This document shows, one piece after another, positions 10,483-19,900 of a DNA stretch of 64,000 nucleotides. The notes below the pieces were generated by a model. It was not told where the DNA came from. It saw only the letters and a program-made list of their open reading frames with translations, and made no database searches. The translations under genes were made by a program, and so were the position numbers. The first letter of the stretch is position 1. Every line of letters starts with the position of its first letter. Source of the DNA: Saprospiraceae bacterium (GTDB lineage: Bacteria > Bacteroidota > Bacteroidia > Chitinophagales > Saprospiraceae); NCBI GenBank assembly GCA_020628645.1, contig JAHDES010000008.1:31211-95210 (forward strand). The letters are read 5' to 3'.

Positions 10483-10589
10483 TTCTTTGACAAATCCCGT
10501 GGTCAGTTCAAAATAGAAGAGTAAACGACTGCAAGAAGTGAACGATTTTAGATTTGAATTGACTTTTTCACGGGAAAAGTCAAAGAACC
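10483..10589 (-). repeat. Inverted-repeat element, copy A (107 bp)
   Basis: Read on the minus strand, it runs from GGTTCTTTGACTTTTCCCGTG to a mirrored end, GACCACGGGATTTGTCAAAG. It aligns over its whole length with copy B at 30164-30272, including the block AAGTCAATTCAAATCTAAA. The ends form a long stem. In this copy both arms read TTTGAC/GTCAAA, whereas copies B and C have TTAGAC/GTCTAA, so the arms changed together. Confidence 0.85.
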
Positions 10590-10689
10590 AAAATAATGTA
10601 GATTCAATGAATTTTTTTGCTCATTAAATTGTTCTTTATAATATTAGTTGAGTTTTTTTCAAAATGGGATCACCTCAAAATCTAATATA

Positions 10690-10723
10690 TTGCCCACAAG
10701 CTCTTAAAAAATCTTTACCTTTG
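10690..10723 (+). promoter_or_regulatory. Probable pheS promoter
   Basis: TACCTTTG at 10716-10723 fits the Bacteroidota -7 consensus TAnnTTTG and lies 46 bases before the pheS start. The nearest upstream TTG (10690-10692) is 23 bases away, slightly long for a -33 element. Confidence 0.5.
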
Positions 10724-10769
10724 TGGCTCGAAAATTAAACATTATTTTATTAAGTAGAATTATTATCAT

Positions 10770-11807
10770 ATGTCTGCTGAAATTTTTGCAAAAGTCAAAC
10801 AAGTTATTGAAGAAATTGAAAGTGCTATTCCTCAAGATGTAGATCAATTAGAAAAATTTCGGATACGCTTTTTAGGCTCAAAAAATATCATCAAACCCAT
10901 GATGGGAGAGATTCGTAATATCGCTAATGAGCAAAAACGAGAATTTGGTCAGTTAGTGAATAGTGCTAAACAAATTGCAGAGCAAAAATTTCAAAACCTC
11001 AAAAGTGCCGTGGAATCTGCTGCTGAATCAGCAAAGGCACAAGATATTGATTTGACGGCTCCAGCTGAACCTTTAGCATTGGGTGCTCGCCATCCTATTT
11101 CTATTACCATGAATCGAATCGTAGATATTTTCTCACGAATTGGGTTTACGGTAGCAGAAGAGCGAGAGATTGAGGATGATTGGTATAATTTCACAGCTAT
11201 GAATACACCTGAAAATCATCCTGCGCGTGATATGCAAGATACTTATTATCTAAAAGGTAGTGCTGAAACTTTGCTTCGTACACATACCTCTTCTGTACAA
11301 GCGCGTGTGATGACCACGCAGCAACCTCCTATACGAATTATAGCTCCAGGGCGCGTTTATCGCAATGAAACGGTATCGGCACGTTCGCATTGTCAATTCC
11401 ATCAAATAGAAGGTTTGTATGTAGATGAAAATGTATCATTTGCAGATTTAAAACAAACCTTACTCTATTTCGCTAAGGAAATGTATGGGCCAGAAACTAA
11501 GATTCGTCTACGTCCCTCTTTTTTCCCTTTTACAGAACCAAGTGCAGAAATGGATGTCTACATGGGCACAGCCGATGAAAAATCATATCGTTTGACCAAA
11601 GGAACAGGTTGGTTAGAGGTTTTAGGCTGTGGTATGGTTGATCCTCAGGTGTTAACGAATTGTGGTATTGATGCTGAAAAATATACAGGTTTTGCCTTTG
11701 GGATTGGGATCGAGCGTTCGGCGATGCAATTTTATGACATCAGTGATATTCGATTACTATTTGAAAATGATGTTCGATTTTTAGACCAATTTAAATCGGC
11801 ATTATAG
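10770..11807 (+). CDS. pheS: Phenylalanine--tRNA ligase alpha subunit
   Basis: PheS is the catalytic alpha chain of the (alpha-beta)2 PheRS that charges tRNA-Phe. The 345 residues comprise an N-terminal coiled-coil arm (about 1-90) for tRNA binding and a class II catalytic core. Motif 2 appears as PGRVYRNETVSARSHCQFHQ, followed by IEG; motif 3 as FAFGIGIERSAM. HPISITMNRIVDIFSRIGF and NTPENHPARDMQDTYY are characteristic of PheS. The beta subunit gene pheT is not in this window, so the two are unlinked here, unlike in E. coli but common in Bacteroidota. The next gene is hisS, 100 bases downstream. Confidence 0.98.
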   Translation: MSAEIFAKVKQVIEEIESAIPQDVDQLEKFRIRFLGSKNIIKPMMGEIRNIANEQKREFGQLVNSAKQIAEQKFQNLKSAVESAAESAKAQDIDLTAPAEPLALGARHPISITMNRIVDIFSRIGFTVAEEREIEDDWYNFTAMNTPENHPARDMQDTYYLKGSAETLLRTHTSSVQARVMTTQQPPIRIIAPGRVYRNETVSARSHCQFHQIEGLYVDENVSFADLKQTLLYFAKEMYGPETKIRLRPSFFPFTEPSAEMDVYMGTADEKSYRLTKGTGWLEVLGCGMVDPQVLTNCGIDAEKYTGFAFGIGIERSAMQFYDISDIRLLFENDVRFLDQFKSAL

Positions 11808-11870
11808 GGATTAGTCATAATAGAACTATCCAAACAATATTTTTATTATAAATACATTATTTCTTTCCAA

Positions 11871-11889
11871 GACGAACTAGTCGTCCTAC
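11871..11889 (+). repeat. Short intergenic palindrome with TCCTAC flank (site 1)
   Basis: GACGAACTAGTCGTCCTAC lies just upstream of hisS. A small GAC...GTC stem is followed by GTCCTAC. Similar units occur at 15147-15164 and, on the minus strand, at 53225-53246. This may be a short dispersed repeat family. Confidence 0.4.
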
Positions 11890-11907
11890 GACTTTCAACT
11901 CAATAAT

Positions 11908-13266
11908 ATGAAACCTAGTATTCCAAAAGGAACACGCGATTTTTCACCTGAACAAGTCGTGAAACGTAATTATATTTTTGATACCATTAAAGATGTTTTT
12001 GTGAAATATGGGTATCAACCGATAGAAACCCCTACAATGGAAAACTTATCTACCCTTACAGGAAAGTATGGAGAAGAAGGCGATAAGTTATTGTTCAAAG
12101 TATTAAATAATGGAGATTATTTAGCGAAAGCGGATAAAGAGGCTTTAGCAGCTCAAGATGCTCAAAAATTAACATCTTCCATTTCAAAACGAGGATTACG
12201 CTATGATTTAACGGTGCCTTTTGCCCGATATGTAGTCATGCACCAAAATGATATTACCTTTCCTTTTAAACGTTATCAGATACAACCCGTTTGGCGTGCC
12301 GATCGTCCACAAAAAGGACGTTATCAGGAATTTTATCAGTGTGATGTAGATGTAGTAGGATCTGATTCTTTGATGTATGAGGCAGAATTAGTGCAGATAT
12401 ATGATGAAGTTTTTGCAAAACTAGGAATTAAAGTTTTTGTAAAAGTCAATAATAGAAAAGTGTTGTATGGAATGGCGGAAGCAGCAGGAATCGCAGATCA
12501 ATTTATGACGATGACCATCGCTATTGATAAACTAGATAAAATAGGACTAGAAGGAGTTCGTAAAGAAATGGAAGGAAGAGGCATTTCATCAGCGGCAGTC
12601 ACTCAGATAGAAAATATGCTTCAATTAAAAAGTTTGGATGAATTAGAAAAAGCATTTCAACAAAGTCCAACTGGTTTAAAAGGCATAGAAGAACTGCGTC
12701 AGTTTCACCAATATTTTGATACGAAAGCACCATCTAATCGTGTAGAGTTTGATATTACTTTGGCAAGAGGCTTAAATTACTATACAGGATGTATTTTTGA
12801 AGTAGCTGTAGATACAAGTGTAGAATCACAAAAAGAGGTGGTGATGGGAAGTATTGGCGGTGGTGGACGTTACGATGATTTAACGGGAGTATTTGGATTG
12901 AAAAATGTTTCAGGGGTGGGGGTTTCTTTTGGGGCTGCTCGCATCTACGATGTCATGGAAGAGTTGAATTTATATCCAGAGGATAGTGGCAATCAACTAC
13001 AAATTTTATTTATTGCGCTTGATCAAGCAGCCCACCAATATGCTTTTGATTGTTTAAATAAAGTTCGTGCTGCAAATATTAATGCGGAGCTCTACCCTTC
13101 TCCAGCCAAGATGAAAAAGCAAATGAAATATGCTACAGCTCGAAATGCACAGTATACCATAATTATAGGTAGCAATGAAATGGAAAGTGGTCTGTTGAGT
13201 TTTAAAAATAAAGATATGCGTGAATCACTCACTTTAGATGCTATTATAGAACGGTTAAAGTTATAA
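11908..13266 (+). CDS. hisS: Histidine--tRNA ligase
   Basis: HisRS charges tRNA-His. The 452-residue protein starts MKPSIPKGTRDFSPEQ, the standard HisRS opening. Class II motif 1 lies in the region IETPTMENLSTLTGKYGEEG. Motif 2 is seen in QIQPVWRADRPQKGRYQEFY followed by QCDVDVVG. The histidine-A motif appears as LARGLNYYTGCIFEV, and motif 3 as GGGGRYDDLTGVFG with VGVSFGAARIYDVM. A C-terminal anticodon-binding domain occupies about residues 355-452. In motif 3 the usual arginine of GxGxER is replaced by GVSFGAAR. It follows pheS and is ended by a hairpin at 13291-13333. Confidence 0.97.
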   Translation: MKPSIPKGTRDFSPEQVVKRNYIFDTIKDVFVKYGYQPIETPTMENLSTLTGKYGEEGDKLLFKVLNNGDYLAKADKEALAAQDAQKLTSSISKRGLRYDLTVPFARYVVMHQNDITFPFKRYQIQPVWRADRPQKGRYQEFYQCDVDVVGSDSLMYEAELVQIYDEVFAKLGIKVFVKVNNRKVLYGMAEAAGIADQFMTMTIAIDKLDKIGLEGVRKEMEGRGISSAAVTQIENMLQLKSLDELEKAFQQSPTGLKGIEELRQFHQYFDTKAPSNRVEFDITLARGLNYYTGCIFEVAVDTSVESQKEVVMGSIGGGGRYDDLTGVFGLKNVSGVGVSFGAARIYDVMEELNLYPEDSGNQLQILFIALDQAAHQYAFDCLNKVRAANINAELYPSPAKMKKQMKYATARNAQYTIIIGSNEMESGLLSFKNKDMRESLTLDAIIERLKL

Positions 13267-13290
13267 ACGGATTTATGTCACAACTTTTTG

Positions 13291-13333
13291 AAAAAGGAGT
13301 TATCTTTTCGTAATAAAAAGGTAGCTCCTTTTT
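13291..13333 (+). terminator. Probable hisS terminator
   Basis: AAAAAGGAGTTATC and GTAGCTCCTTTTTT are inverted arms separated by about 16 bases, 25 bases after the hisS stop, and the second arm ends in a T run. The stem has one mismatch. Confidence 0.65.
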
Positions 13334-13520
13334 TAATATAGCCTTTTTACAAAATGTATAGATCATTTACTCTTAGTAATTAAAATAGAAAAATAAAGTA
13401 TTCGTTGGTATCAACTTATTTTCGCTAAGTAGGAAGTTTTTGTCACAAAATGTACAAAGCCTGCACGCTTTTATACATTAATAATTGCTTCTTACTGTTA
13501 CCAAATTTTTATTATTGACA

Positions 13521-14354
13521 GTGAAAGTAGTTTTATCACATATTATTATCCTTTTTGTTGGTTGGAGTACCCTTTCAAGTATTCAGGCACAAGATATGCT
13601 TGCAATGGTAGAAACAACTACTATTTCTTCTGAAGAAACGGAGAAGGAGAATGTCACTGAATTACCGCGACGCTTGATTCGTAAATTCAAACGAGATGCT
13701 GCGCGTTTGGCACTTCGTATGGAAGCGGAGCAAGATGATCTTCGATATGGAAATATTTTTATCCCGTCTGAGAATGTAGAAAGTATCTATGAGGTATTGA
13801 GTTTGATCTATTTAAATGATGAAACAGCACAGGCAATTGCGCGCTGTAATGTACATACCTTTCCTAATCCATCAATTGATCATTTTAAAATTATTTTTGA
13901 TCGAAATATAGATTGGGCAACTCCACTTCAAGATGGAATTACAGAAACCAATAGTCAAGAAATAAATGATCTTCTAGATGAATATGATCTCATCATTGAA
14001 AATCATGAGCGTTGGACAGATACGGAAGATATTATGGTGATTCGTTCAAAATCACCTTTAAATATGGCGGCACTTTCAAATGAATTTTATAACATAGAAG
14101 GGATTGTAGAGATTGATTTGGGAATTCCTGAAGTTGGAGGAAATGATATTTTGATTGAGCGAAGAAGCAATGGATGGGAAGTTAGTTATGTGTTAAAATT
14201 TGGCGGTACATACATAAAAGGACAAGGAAAGCAACATACTTGGTCTTATTTAGTATCAGATTCTGGTACCGTAACATTCAAAGAAGAAGCAGGTGACCCT
14301 ATCCCTACTTATATGAAATGTAGCCCCACTAAAAAATTAGCAACGAACGAATAA
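13521..14354 (+). CDS. Exported protein of unknown function
   Basis: No family is recognised. With the GTG at 13521 as start the protein has 277 residues and opens with a good signal peptide (VKVVLSHIIILFVGWSTLSS then IQAQ), cleaved before DMLAMVE. A TTG at 13485 would add residues that spoil the signal's charge pattern; there is no ATG in the right place, so the start is uncertain. The mature part is acidic and soluble, with a basic patch RRLIRKFKRDAARLALRM near residue 45 and a possible beta-rich C-terminal half (WEVSYVLKFGGTYIKG). No catalytic motif or T9SS tail is seen. It is followed by a hairpin and then by a YceI-like gene with its own promoter. Confidence 0.75.
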   Translation: MKVVLSHIIILFVGWSTLSSIQAQDMLAMVETTTISSEETEKENVTELPRRLIRKFKRDAARLALRMEAEQDDLRYGNIFIPSENVESIYEVLSLIYLNDETAQAIARCNVHTFPNPSIDHFKIIFDRNIDWATPLQDGITETNSQEINDLLDEYDLIIENHERWTDTEDIMVIRSKSPLNMAALSNEFYNIEGIVEIDLGIPEVGGNDILIERRSNGWEVSYVLKFGGTYIKGQGKQHTWSYLVSDSGTVTFKEEAGDPIPTYMKCSPTKKLATNE

Positions 14355-14377
14355 ATCAACATTCCATTAACCGATTG

Positions 14378-14418
14378 AAAGAGTTTAGTTGTAGCTTTTG
14401 CTATGGCTAAACTTTTTC
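14378..14418 (+). terminator. Probable intrinsic terminator
   Basis: The stem GTTTAG-TGTAGC pairs with GCTATG-GCTAAAC around a TTTT loop with one bulge, followed by TTTTTCTC. It lies 24 bases after the stop of the exported unknown gene. Confidence 0.65.
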
Positions 14419-14482
14419 TCATTTTACAAGAATAGAGGCAATGCATTATAAATTTAATTCTTTGTTAAAATGAGTTTTCTAC

Positions 14483-14514
14483 TTGCTATCGCTTTTATTA
14501 ATTGCCTACTTTTG
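14483..14514 (+). promoter_or_regulatory. Promoter of the YceI-like/OB-fold/msrB/kptA group
   Basis: A TTG -33 element at 14483-14485 is followed 21 bases later by TACTTTTG at 14507-14514, a full match to the Bacteroidota TAnnTTTG -7 box. It lies 25 bases before the ATG at 14540. The TTG could be mistaken for a start codon. Confidence 0.7.
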
Positions 14515-14539
14515 TAGTAAACAAAGACTTAACTATCTC

Positions 14540-15130
14540 ATGAAAGTATTCTTTTCTTTTTTGTTTGCACTACTCTTTTTTTTCACAGGCTTTAGTCAAA
14601 CGTATGCTACTCGAACAGGTCATATTCATGTACATTCTCGGAGCAGTTTAATGGATTTAGAAGGCGATAATTATCAAATGTATAGTACATTTGACCTCAA
14701 TACAGGCGAAGTCTCGTTTATAGGTTTAATCAAATCATTTGAATTTGACTTAGGTTTGGCGGATCGTTTATTACACAATGAACGGATCAATGTCGTAGAA
14801 AAACCAAAAATCAATTTTGAAGGAACGATTAAAGGATTGGAAGGGATAAACTTAAAGAAAGAGGGTACTTATGATGTAAAAGTGGAAGGTACGCTCTATA
14901 TTTGGGGCTATAAACGCATTACATCTGCTCGAGGTCGAGTAAAGGTGCTTCCTGATGGAAGCCTAAAAACATCGTCTAAATTTTTAATGCGAATTGAAGA
15001 AGAAAGTGTAGACAAGATCAATGAACTGATGAAAGAATATTTACCCAATGTCATTAATGTGGATACAGAAAGTTTGGGTATTTCCAGAGATATAGATGTA
15101 GAAGTAAATATGACGTATCGTCCACGCTGA
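14540..15130 (+). CDS. Exported YceI-like protein
   Basis: Starting at the ATG at 14540, this is a 196-residue protein with a signal peptide (MKVFFSFLFALLFFFTGFSQ) and a mature domain that resembles YceI lipid-binding barrels: HIHVHSRSSLMDLEGDN, then a FDLNTGEVSF strand pair, KSFEFDLGLADRLLHNER, and KPKINFEGTIKGLE. YceI proteins carry isoprenoid-type lipids in the periplasm; the ligand here is unknown. Choosing an upstream TTG would place the start inside the promoter's -33 element. The next gene, an OB-fold membrane protein, follows after 79 bases. A second, more typical YceI protein lies at 57704-58282. Confidence 0.8.
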   Translation: MKVFFSFLFALLFFFTGFSQTYATRTGHIHVHSRSSLMDLEGDNYQMYSTFDLNTGEVSFIGLIKSFEFDLGLADRLLHNERINVVEKPKINFEGTIKGLEGINLKKEGTYDVKVEGTLYIWGYKRITSARGRVKVLPDGSLKTSSKFLMRIEEESVDKINELMKEYLPNVINVDTESLGISRDIDVEVNMTYRPR

Positions 15131-15146
15131 TTTTAAAAATCGAAAA

Positions 15147-15164
15147 GACTAAAGTCCGTCCTAC
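15147..15164 (+). repeat. Short intergenic palindrome with TCCTAC flank (site 2)
   Basis: GACTAAAGTCCGTCCTAC: a GACTAAAGTC dyad followed by CGTCCTAC, between the YceI-like and OB-fold genes. Compare sites at 11871-11889 and 53225-53246. Confidence 0.4.
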
Positions 15165-15209
15165 TCCATTTAATAATATCATTTTTTATAACACACCTAG
15201 TCGTTTATC

Positions 15210-15623
15210 ATGCTAAAGAAAATCTTATATTTTTTAGTTGCCCTCCTTTTGATAATAGGTATTGGCACATTAATTTTGTTCAATCTTCCAGCCGAAAATG
15301 TCAGTAAAAAAACAGTAGATTTTACAGTTTCTGCAAGCTCCTTATTTTCAGAATTTGAAAATGATGAAAAAGCTGGCAATGCTAAGTATATTGATAAAGT
15401 ATTAATTGTAGAAGGAACAGTAGAAGATGTTACGACAGATGAAAAAGGCGCGACGGTGATCTTACTTTTAGGAAATGATATGGGAGGAGGAGTACTTTGT
15501 ACGCTTGACGCTGAAAAAAATGATAGCAAACCTTCGCTTGGCGACCAAGTAAAAATAAAAGGACGTTGTACAGGAATGTTGATTGATGTGGTATTAAATA
15601 AATGTACAATCATTAAAGAGTAA
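15210..15623 (+). CDS. Membrane-anchored tRNA_anti-like (OB-fold) protein
   Basis: This 137-residue protein has one N-terminal transmembrane helix (KKILYFLVALLLIIGIGTLI) and a periplasmic domain recalling the tRNA_anti-like family (PF12869), a divergent OB fold: YIDKVLIVEGTVEDVTTDEKG, then a hydrophobic strand VILLLG, a central GGGVLCTL, LGDQVKIKGRCTG and a terminal VVLNKCTI strand. The name reflects fold similarity only; a nucleic-acid role in the periplasm is unlikely. It is linked with a YceI-like gene upstream, a pairing I have seen in Bacteroidota. An opposite-strand frame of similar length is a shadow of this gene. Confidence 0.8.
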   Translation: MLKKILYFLVALLLIIGIGTLILFNLPAENVSKKTVDFTVSASSLFSEFENDEKAGNAKYIDKVLIVEGTVEDVTTDEKGATVILLLGNDMGGGVLCTLDAEKNDSKPSLGDQVKIKGRCTGMLIDVVLNKCTIIKE

Positions 15624-15688
15624 AATATTTAATAGGCATAACTTTTTTTAGTTTCAACGGTTGTATTTAAAAATTCAATCCAATAATT

Positions 15689-16051
15689 ATGGCCTACAAT
15701 AAACTCACTCCAGAAGAAGCTTACATCATTCTACAAAAAGGGACGGAGCGTCCCTTCACAGGTGAATATAATAATAATAAACTCCCTGGCACTTACATTT
15801 GTCGCCAGTGTGATACGCCACTTTATCAATCAGCTGATAAATTTGAATCAGGTTGTGGATGGCCTAGTTTTGATGATGAAATCGAAGGAGCAGTACGTCG
15901 AGAAACGGATGCAGATGGTCGTCGTACAGAAATCCTTTGCAACAATTGTGGAGGACATCTAGGACATGTTTTTATGGGAGAGCGTTTCACCGCCAAAAAT
16001 ACCCGCCATTGTGTCAATTCTATTTCTTTAAAATTTATTCCAGAAGAATAA
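15689..16051 (+). CDS. msrB: Peptide-methionine (R)-S-oxide reductase
   Basis: MsrB reduces the R-epimer of methionine sulfoxide in oxidised proteins, with thioredoxin as electron donor. The 120-residue protein has the structural zinc pairs CRQC and CNNC, the [14 protein letters not shown] segment, [13 protein letters not shown] and the catalytic cysteine in [11 protein letters not shown]. Length is that of a stand-alone MsrB domain; no signal peptide, so cytoplasmic. A resolving cysteine may be the one in ESGCGWPSF, as in E. coli MsrB. It lies 65 bases after the OB-fold gene and 50 before kptA. Confidence 0.96.
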   Translation: MAYNKLTPEEAYIILQKGTERPFTGEYNNNKLPGTYICRQCDTPLYQSADKFESGCGWPSFDDEIEGAVRRETDADGRRTEILCNNCGGHLGHVFMGERFTAKNTRHCVNSISLKFIPEE

Positions 16052-16101
16052 TGGAACGATTTTGTCTTCTATTGGGTTATTAGAACTAAAATAATAATCC
16101 A

Positions 16102-16656
16102 ATGGATAAACAAAAAGAAATACGAACTAGTAAATTTTTAAGTCTCGTTTTACGACATAAACCAGAAGTTATTGGTATCACAATGGATGAGAATGGTTGG
16201 GTAGAGGTTGATGAGTTATTACAAAAAATGGCAAGCAAAGGAAAAGCTATTAATTTTGAAGAACTACAATATATTGTAGCTAATAATAATAAAAAACGTT
16301 TCACCTTCAACGAAGATCAAAGCCTCATCCGAGCGAACCAAGGTCATTCCATTGACATCAATTTAGCCTTAAAACCAAAATCTCCACCCAATATCCTTTA
16401 TCATGGCACAGCCACGCGCTTTTTGGAAAGCATACAACAAACAGGTTTAGAAAAAAGAAGCCGTCAGCACGTTCACTTATCAGCGGATAAAGCCACTGCA
16501 GCAATGGTAGGCAAACGGCATGGTAAATTAGTCATCTTAGAAATTAAGGCTACTGAAATGCAAAAAGATGGGTTTGACTTCTTTTGTTCTAAAAATGGCG
16601 TTTGGCTGACGGATAAGGTGCCAGTCCCCTACCTAATATTCCCTTCCAATGAATAA
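16102..16656 (+). CDS. kptA: RNA 2'-phosphotransferase (Tpt1/KptA family)
   Basis: KptA/Tpt1 removes a 2'-phosphate from RNA by transferring it to NAD+, giving ADP-ribose 1''-2'' cyclic phosphate. In fungi and plants this completes tRNA splicing; in bacteria the substrate is uncertain. The 184 residues show an N-terminal winged helix (RTSKFLSLVLRHKPEVIGIT, GWVEVDELL) and the ADP-ribosyltransferase-like half with LYHGTA, RQHVHLSAD and NGVWLTDKVPVPYL. The conserved Arg-His of LRH, the YHGT histidine and the HVHLS arginine region are all intact, so it should be active. No bacterial RNA ligase or 2'-phosphate-generating gene is adjacent. Confidence 0.95.
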   Translation: MDKQKEIRTSKFLSLVLRHKPEVIGITMDENGWVEVDELLQKMASKGKAINFEELQYIVANNNKKRFTFNEDQSLIRANQGHSIDINLALKPKSPPNILYHGTATRFLESIQQTGLEKRSRQHVHLSADKATAAMVGKRHGKLVILEIKATEMQKDGFDFFCSKNGVWLTDKVPVPYLIFPSNE

Positions 16657-16915
16657 TCTCAAAGATTCAAATTCAGATTAACAACATTCCATTGCTACAA
16701 TCGTACATGTGGATAGCTTTATAAGCATTAGATTTAATATGTTATTTACTACAATGCTTTGTTAATGAATAGCTAATAGCAGTTTAATTCAGGCGTAGTA
16801 CCGTAAATTTTATTACTTTTGCTAGCAAATTTTAAGGATAGGTCTATCTATATCTAAAATGAATGAGAATAGAATATCCGAGAATAAACTATCTACATAA
16901 TAATATTAATCGTCA

Positions 16916-19900
16916 ATGGATTTTAAAAGACTAAAGAATATTGCAGGTTGGCTCGTTTTTGCCATTGCTATGGTCGTATATTTTTTCTCTGCCGAACGAA
17001 CGGGTAGTTTGTGGGATTGTGGCGAATTTATCACAGGAGCATACAAATTAGAAGTGGTTCACCCACCAGGGGCAGCCTTATTTCTTTTGATAGGACGGAT
17101 GTTTACTATGGTCGCTGAGTTCCTATCAGACGATCCAGCCATGATCGCCTTTTCCGTTAATTTATTATCTTGTTTGAGTAGTGCTTTTGCGGCAACTTTT
17201 GTTGCTTGGTCTACTATTCTATTAGGAAAATTACTTTTCTTTAAACGAGAAGAGACACCAGAAGGCGGTTATGCTATAGCATTAGCGGGCGCAGGAATAG
17301 CAGCAGGATTATCTACAGCATTTTGTACTTCTATTTGGTTCTCTGCTGTAGAGGGTGAGGTGTATGCCATGTCTACTTTTTTTACAGCACTAACACTTTG
17401 GGCGGTATTAAAATGGTATTCATTACCTGATGCGCCTAAGTCGGATCGTTGGCTCGTTTTTGCTATTTATTCAGCAGGATTATCTATAGGCGTTCACTTA
17501 TTAAGTTTATTGACATTTCCAGCTTTAGCTTTATTTTATTATTTCAAGAAATTTGAGCGTCATACCCTCCCTGGAATGGCATTAGCAGCTTTAGCAGGAG
17601 TTGTTTTTATGGCTTTTATCCAAAAAGTAATTGTAGTAGGCATTCCTTCATTATGGGCGTTCTCTGAGGTGACTGCGGTCAATGGATTTGGTTTACCGTT
17701 CCATTTTGGAATTTTTCCATTAGTTTTATTGATTGGAGGAATGATTGCTATGGGAGTAGCTTATGTACATGATTATAAATTTGGTTTGCCCGCTTTCTTA
17801 GCCGTAGAAGGATTATTACTAATTATGTTATTAACAAAAGCCTCTTTTGATGCTGAATTTGTAACCTCTGATTTGAATTTTCTATTGATGCCAGCCTTAC
17901 TCTTTGGTGTGGCTTATGGTTTAAATAATATTAATCGACGAGATATTTTACAGATCCTTTTAGTAGGAACGACACTTGCTATTGTAGGATTTTCTATAAT
18001 TGGTGTGGTTGTTATTCGTGCCAATGCGAATACACCCATCAATATGAACAATCCGAGTGATCCATTACGTTTATTACCGTATTTAAATCGGGAACAATAT
18101 GGAGAACGTCCTCTACTGAAAGGCCCTCATTTTGATGCTTCTCCAGTAGAAACAGAATCAGTAGATCGTTATGGACAAGTAGGCGATCATTATGAAATAA
18201 CAGATAAAAAAGTATCCTACGTTTTTAACCCAAAAGACGAAATCGCATTTCCACGTATAGGGCATTACGAACAAGGACGCCCCGCGCAACATAAGCTTTG
18301 GATGGGACTTGATCCGAACAAACCCTTACCAGCAGGACGACCTAGTCAAGCCGATAATCTCCGATTTTTGTTCCGCTATCAATTTGGTTGGATGTATTGG
18401 CGATATTTTATGTGGAATTTTTCAGGGCGACAAAATGGTATTCAAGGGTATTATCCTTGGGATGTCAAACGAGGTAATTGGATTTCGGGAATTAAATTTA
18501 TAGATGAAGCTCGCTTACACAGTGAGGACAATCTCCCTGAAGCCATAGCCAATGACCAATCGAGGAATAAATATTACATGCTCCCACTACTCTTTGGAAT
18601 ATTCGGACTATTGTTCCATCTGTCGAGGCGAAGGAATGATTTTCTAGCATTATTAGCTATGTTTATTATTACAGGAATTGGTATTATTATCTATTCCAAC
18701 CAACCTCCAAATGAACCTCGCGAACGAGATTATGTATTAGTAGGCTCGTTCTTTACATACTGTATTTGGATAGGAATGGGAGTATTGGCGATTTTTTATC
18801 TTTTAAAAGATCGTATAAATCAAAATATGGCTGCAGTTATGGCTACAGGTTTAGTTTTAATTGCACCTGTTTTAATGGGCTTCCAAAATTTTGACGATCA
18901 TAGTCGAAAAGATCATAGTGGAGCAAGAGATTATGCCAGTAATTTCTTAGAATCTTGTGCACCCAACGCCATCATTTTTACTTATGGAGATAATGATACC
19001 TATCCATTGTGGTATGCACAAGAAACGGAAGGGATTCGTACAGATGTACGTGTGGTGAATTTGAGTTTGATACAAGTGGATTGGTACATCAATCAATTAC
19101 GTAGGAAAGTAAATAATTCTCCTCCATTGAAAATGACCTTAACAGAAGATCAAATTCGTGGACGAAAACGAGTGCAACTGCCTGTTGATACCCGTAATGA
19201 GCGTGAAATGAATCTTCTATCTGCATTAAAATTTGTCGGAGAATCGCATCAAAATGGCGGAGGTATGTTTGAAAGTTATGTGCCTGCTAAAAAACTGGCT
19301 ATACCTGTTGATCGAAATAAAGCAGTGAATTTGGGTATGGTCAGTCCAACAGATACGACTATTGCGAATAAAATGTTGATTGATTTAGGTAGCAAACGTT
19401 CTGTACTTAAAGGAGATTTAGCGGTACTTGATATTATCGCCAACAATATTTGGGAACGTCCTATTTATTTTGCAGTGACCTGTCGTCAAGAATCTATGCT
19501 TGGTTTTGGAAAATATACCCAATTAGAAGGATTAGGCTTACGATTGGTACCTGTGTTAACAAATGATCGAGATAGTCAATTTGGTATGGTTGGAAATGGA
19601 CGAGTTAATTCAGATGCTATTTATGAAAATGTCATGAATAAATTTCGTTGGGGAAATTTTGATAAAGAAGAATTGTATGTAGATCGATCTTATTTACCAT
19701 CCGTACAAAGCCATCGTTTGGTAATATTAAGAGCATGTGAAGATTTAATTGATCGAGGAAAGACTAAACAAGCAACGGAATTGGCTACTAAATTTTTTGC
19801 ATCATTCCCGAATATGAATTTCCGTTATGATGCACAGATTGTTCCTTTAATTAGTGTATTAGTTAAAGCAGGCGCAAAGGAAGAAGCCAAAAAACACATT

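Larger units (their letters stand above)
10108..10769. other. 662-base intergenic region between secA and pheS
   Basis: This divergent gap contains an inverted-repeat element (10483-10589) and a probable pheS promoter (10716-10723). On the minus strand a TAAATTTG box (10188-10195) lies about 80 bases before the secA start and could be its -7 element, though no -33 TTG is well placed. A small dyad around GTGATTTACAAAATCAC lies near 10320-10337. I see no gene in it. Confidence 0.6.

Noticed and set aside
15197-15613. Long frame (138 residues) on the minus strand
   Set aside because: It exactly mirrors the OB-fold protein gene at 15210-15623; composition is that of an antisense shadow.
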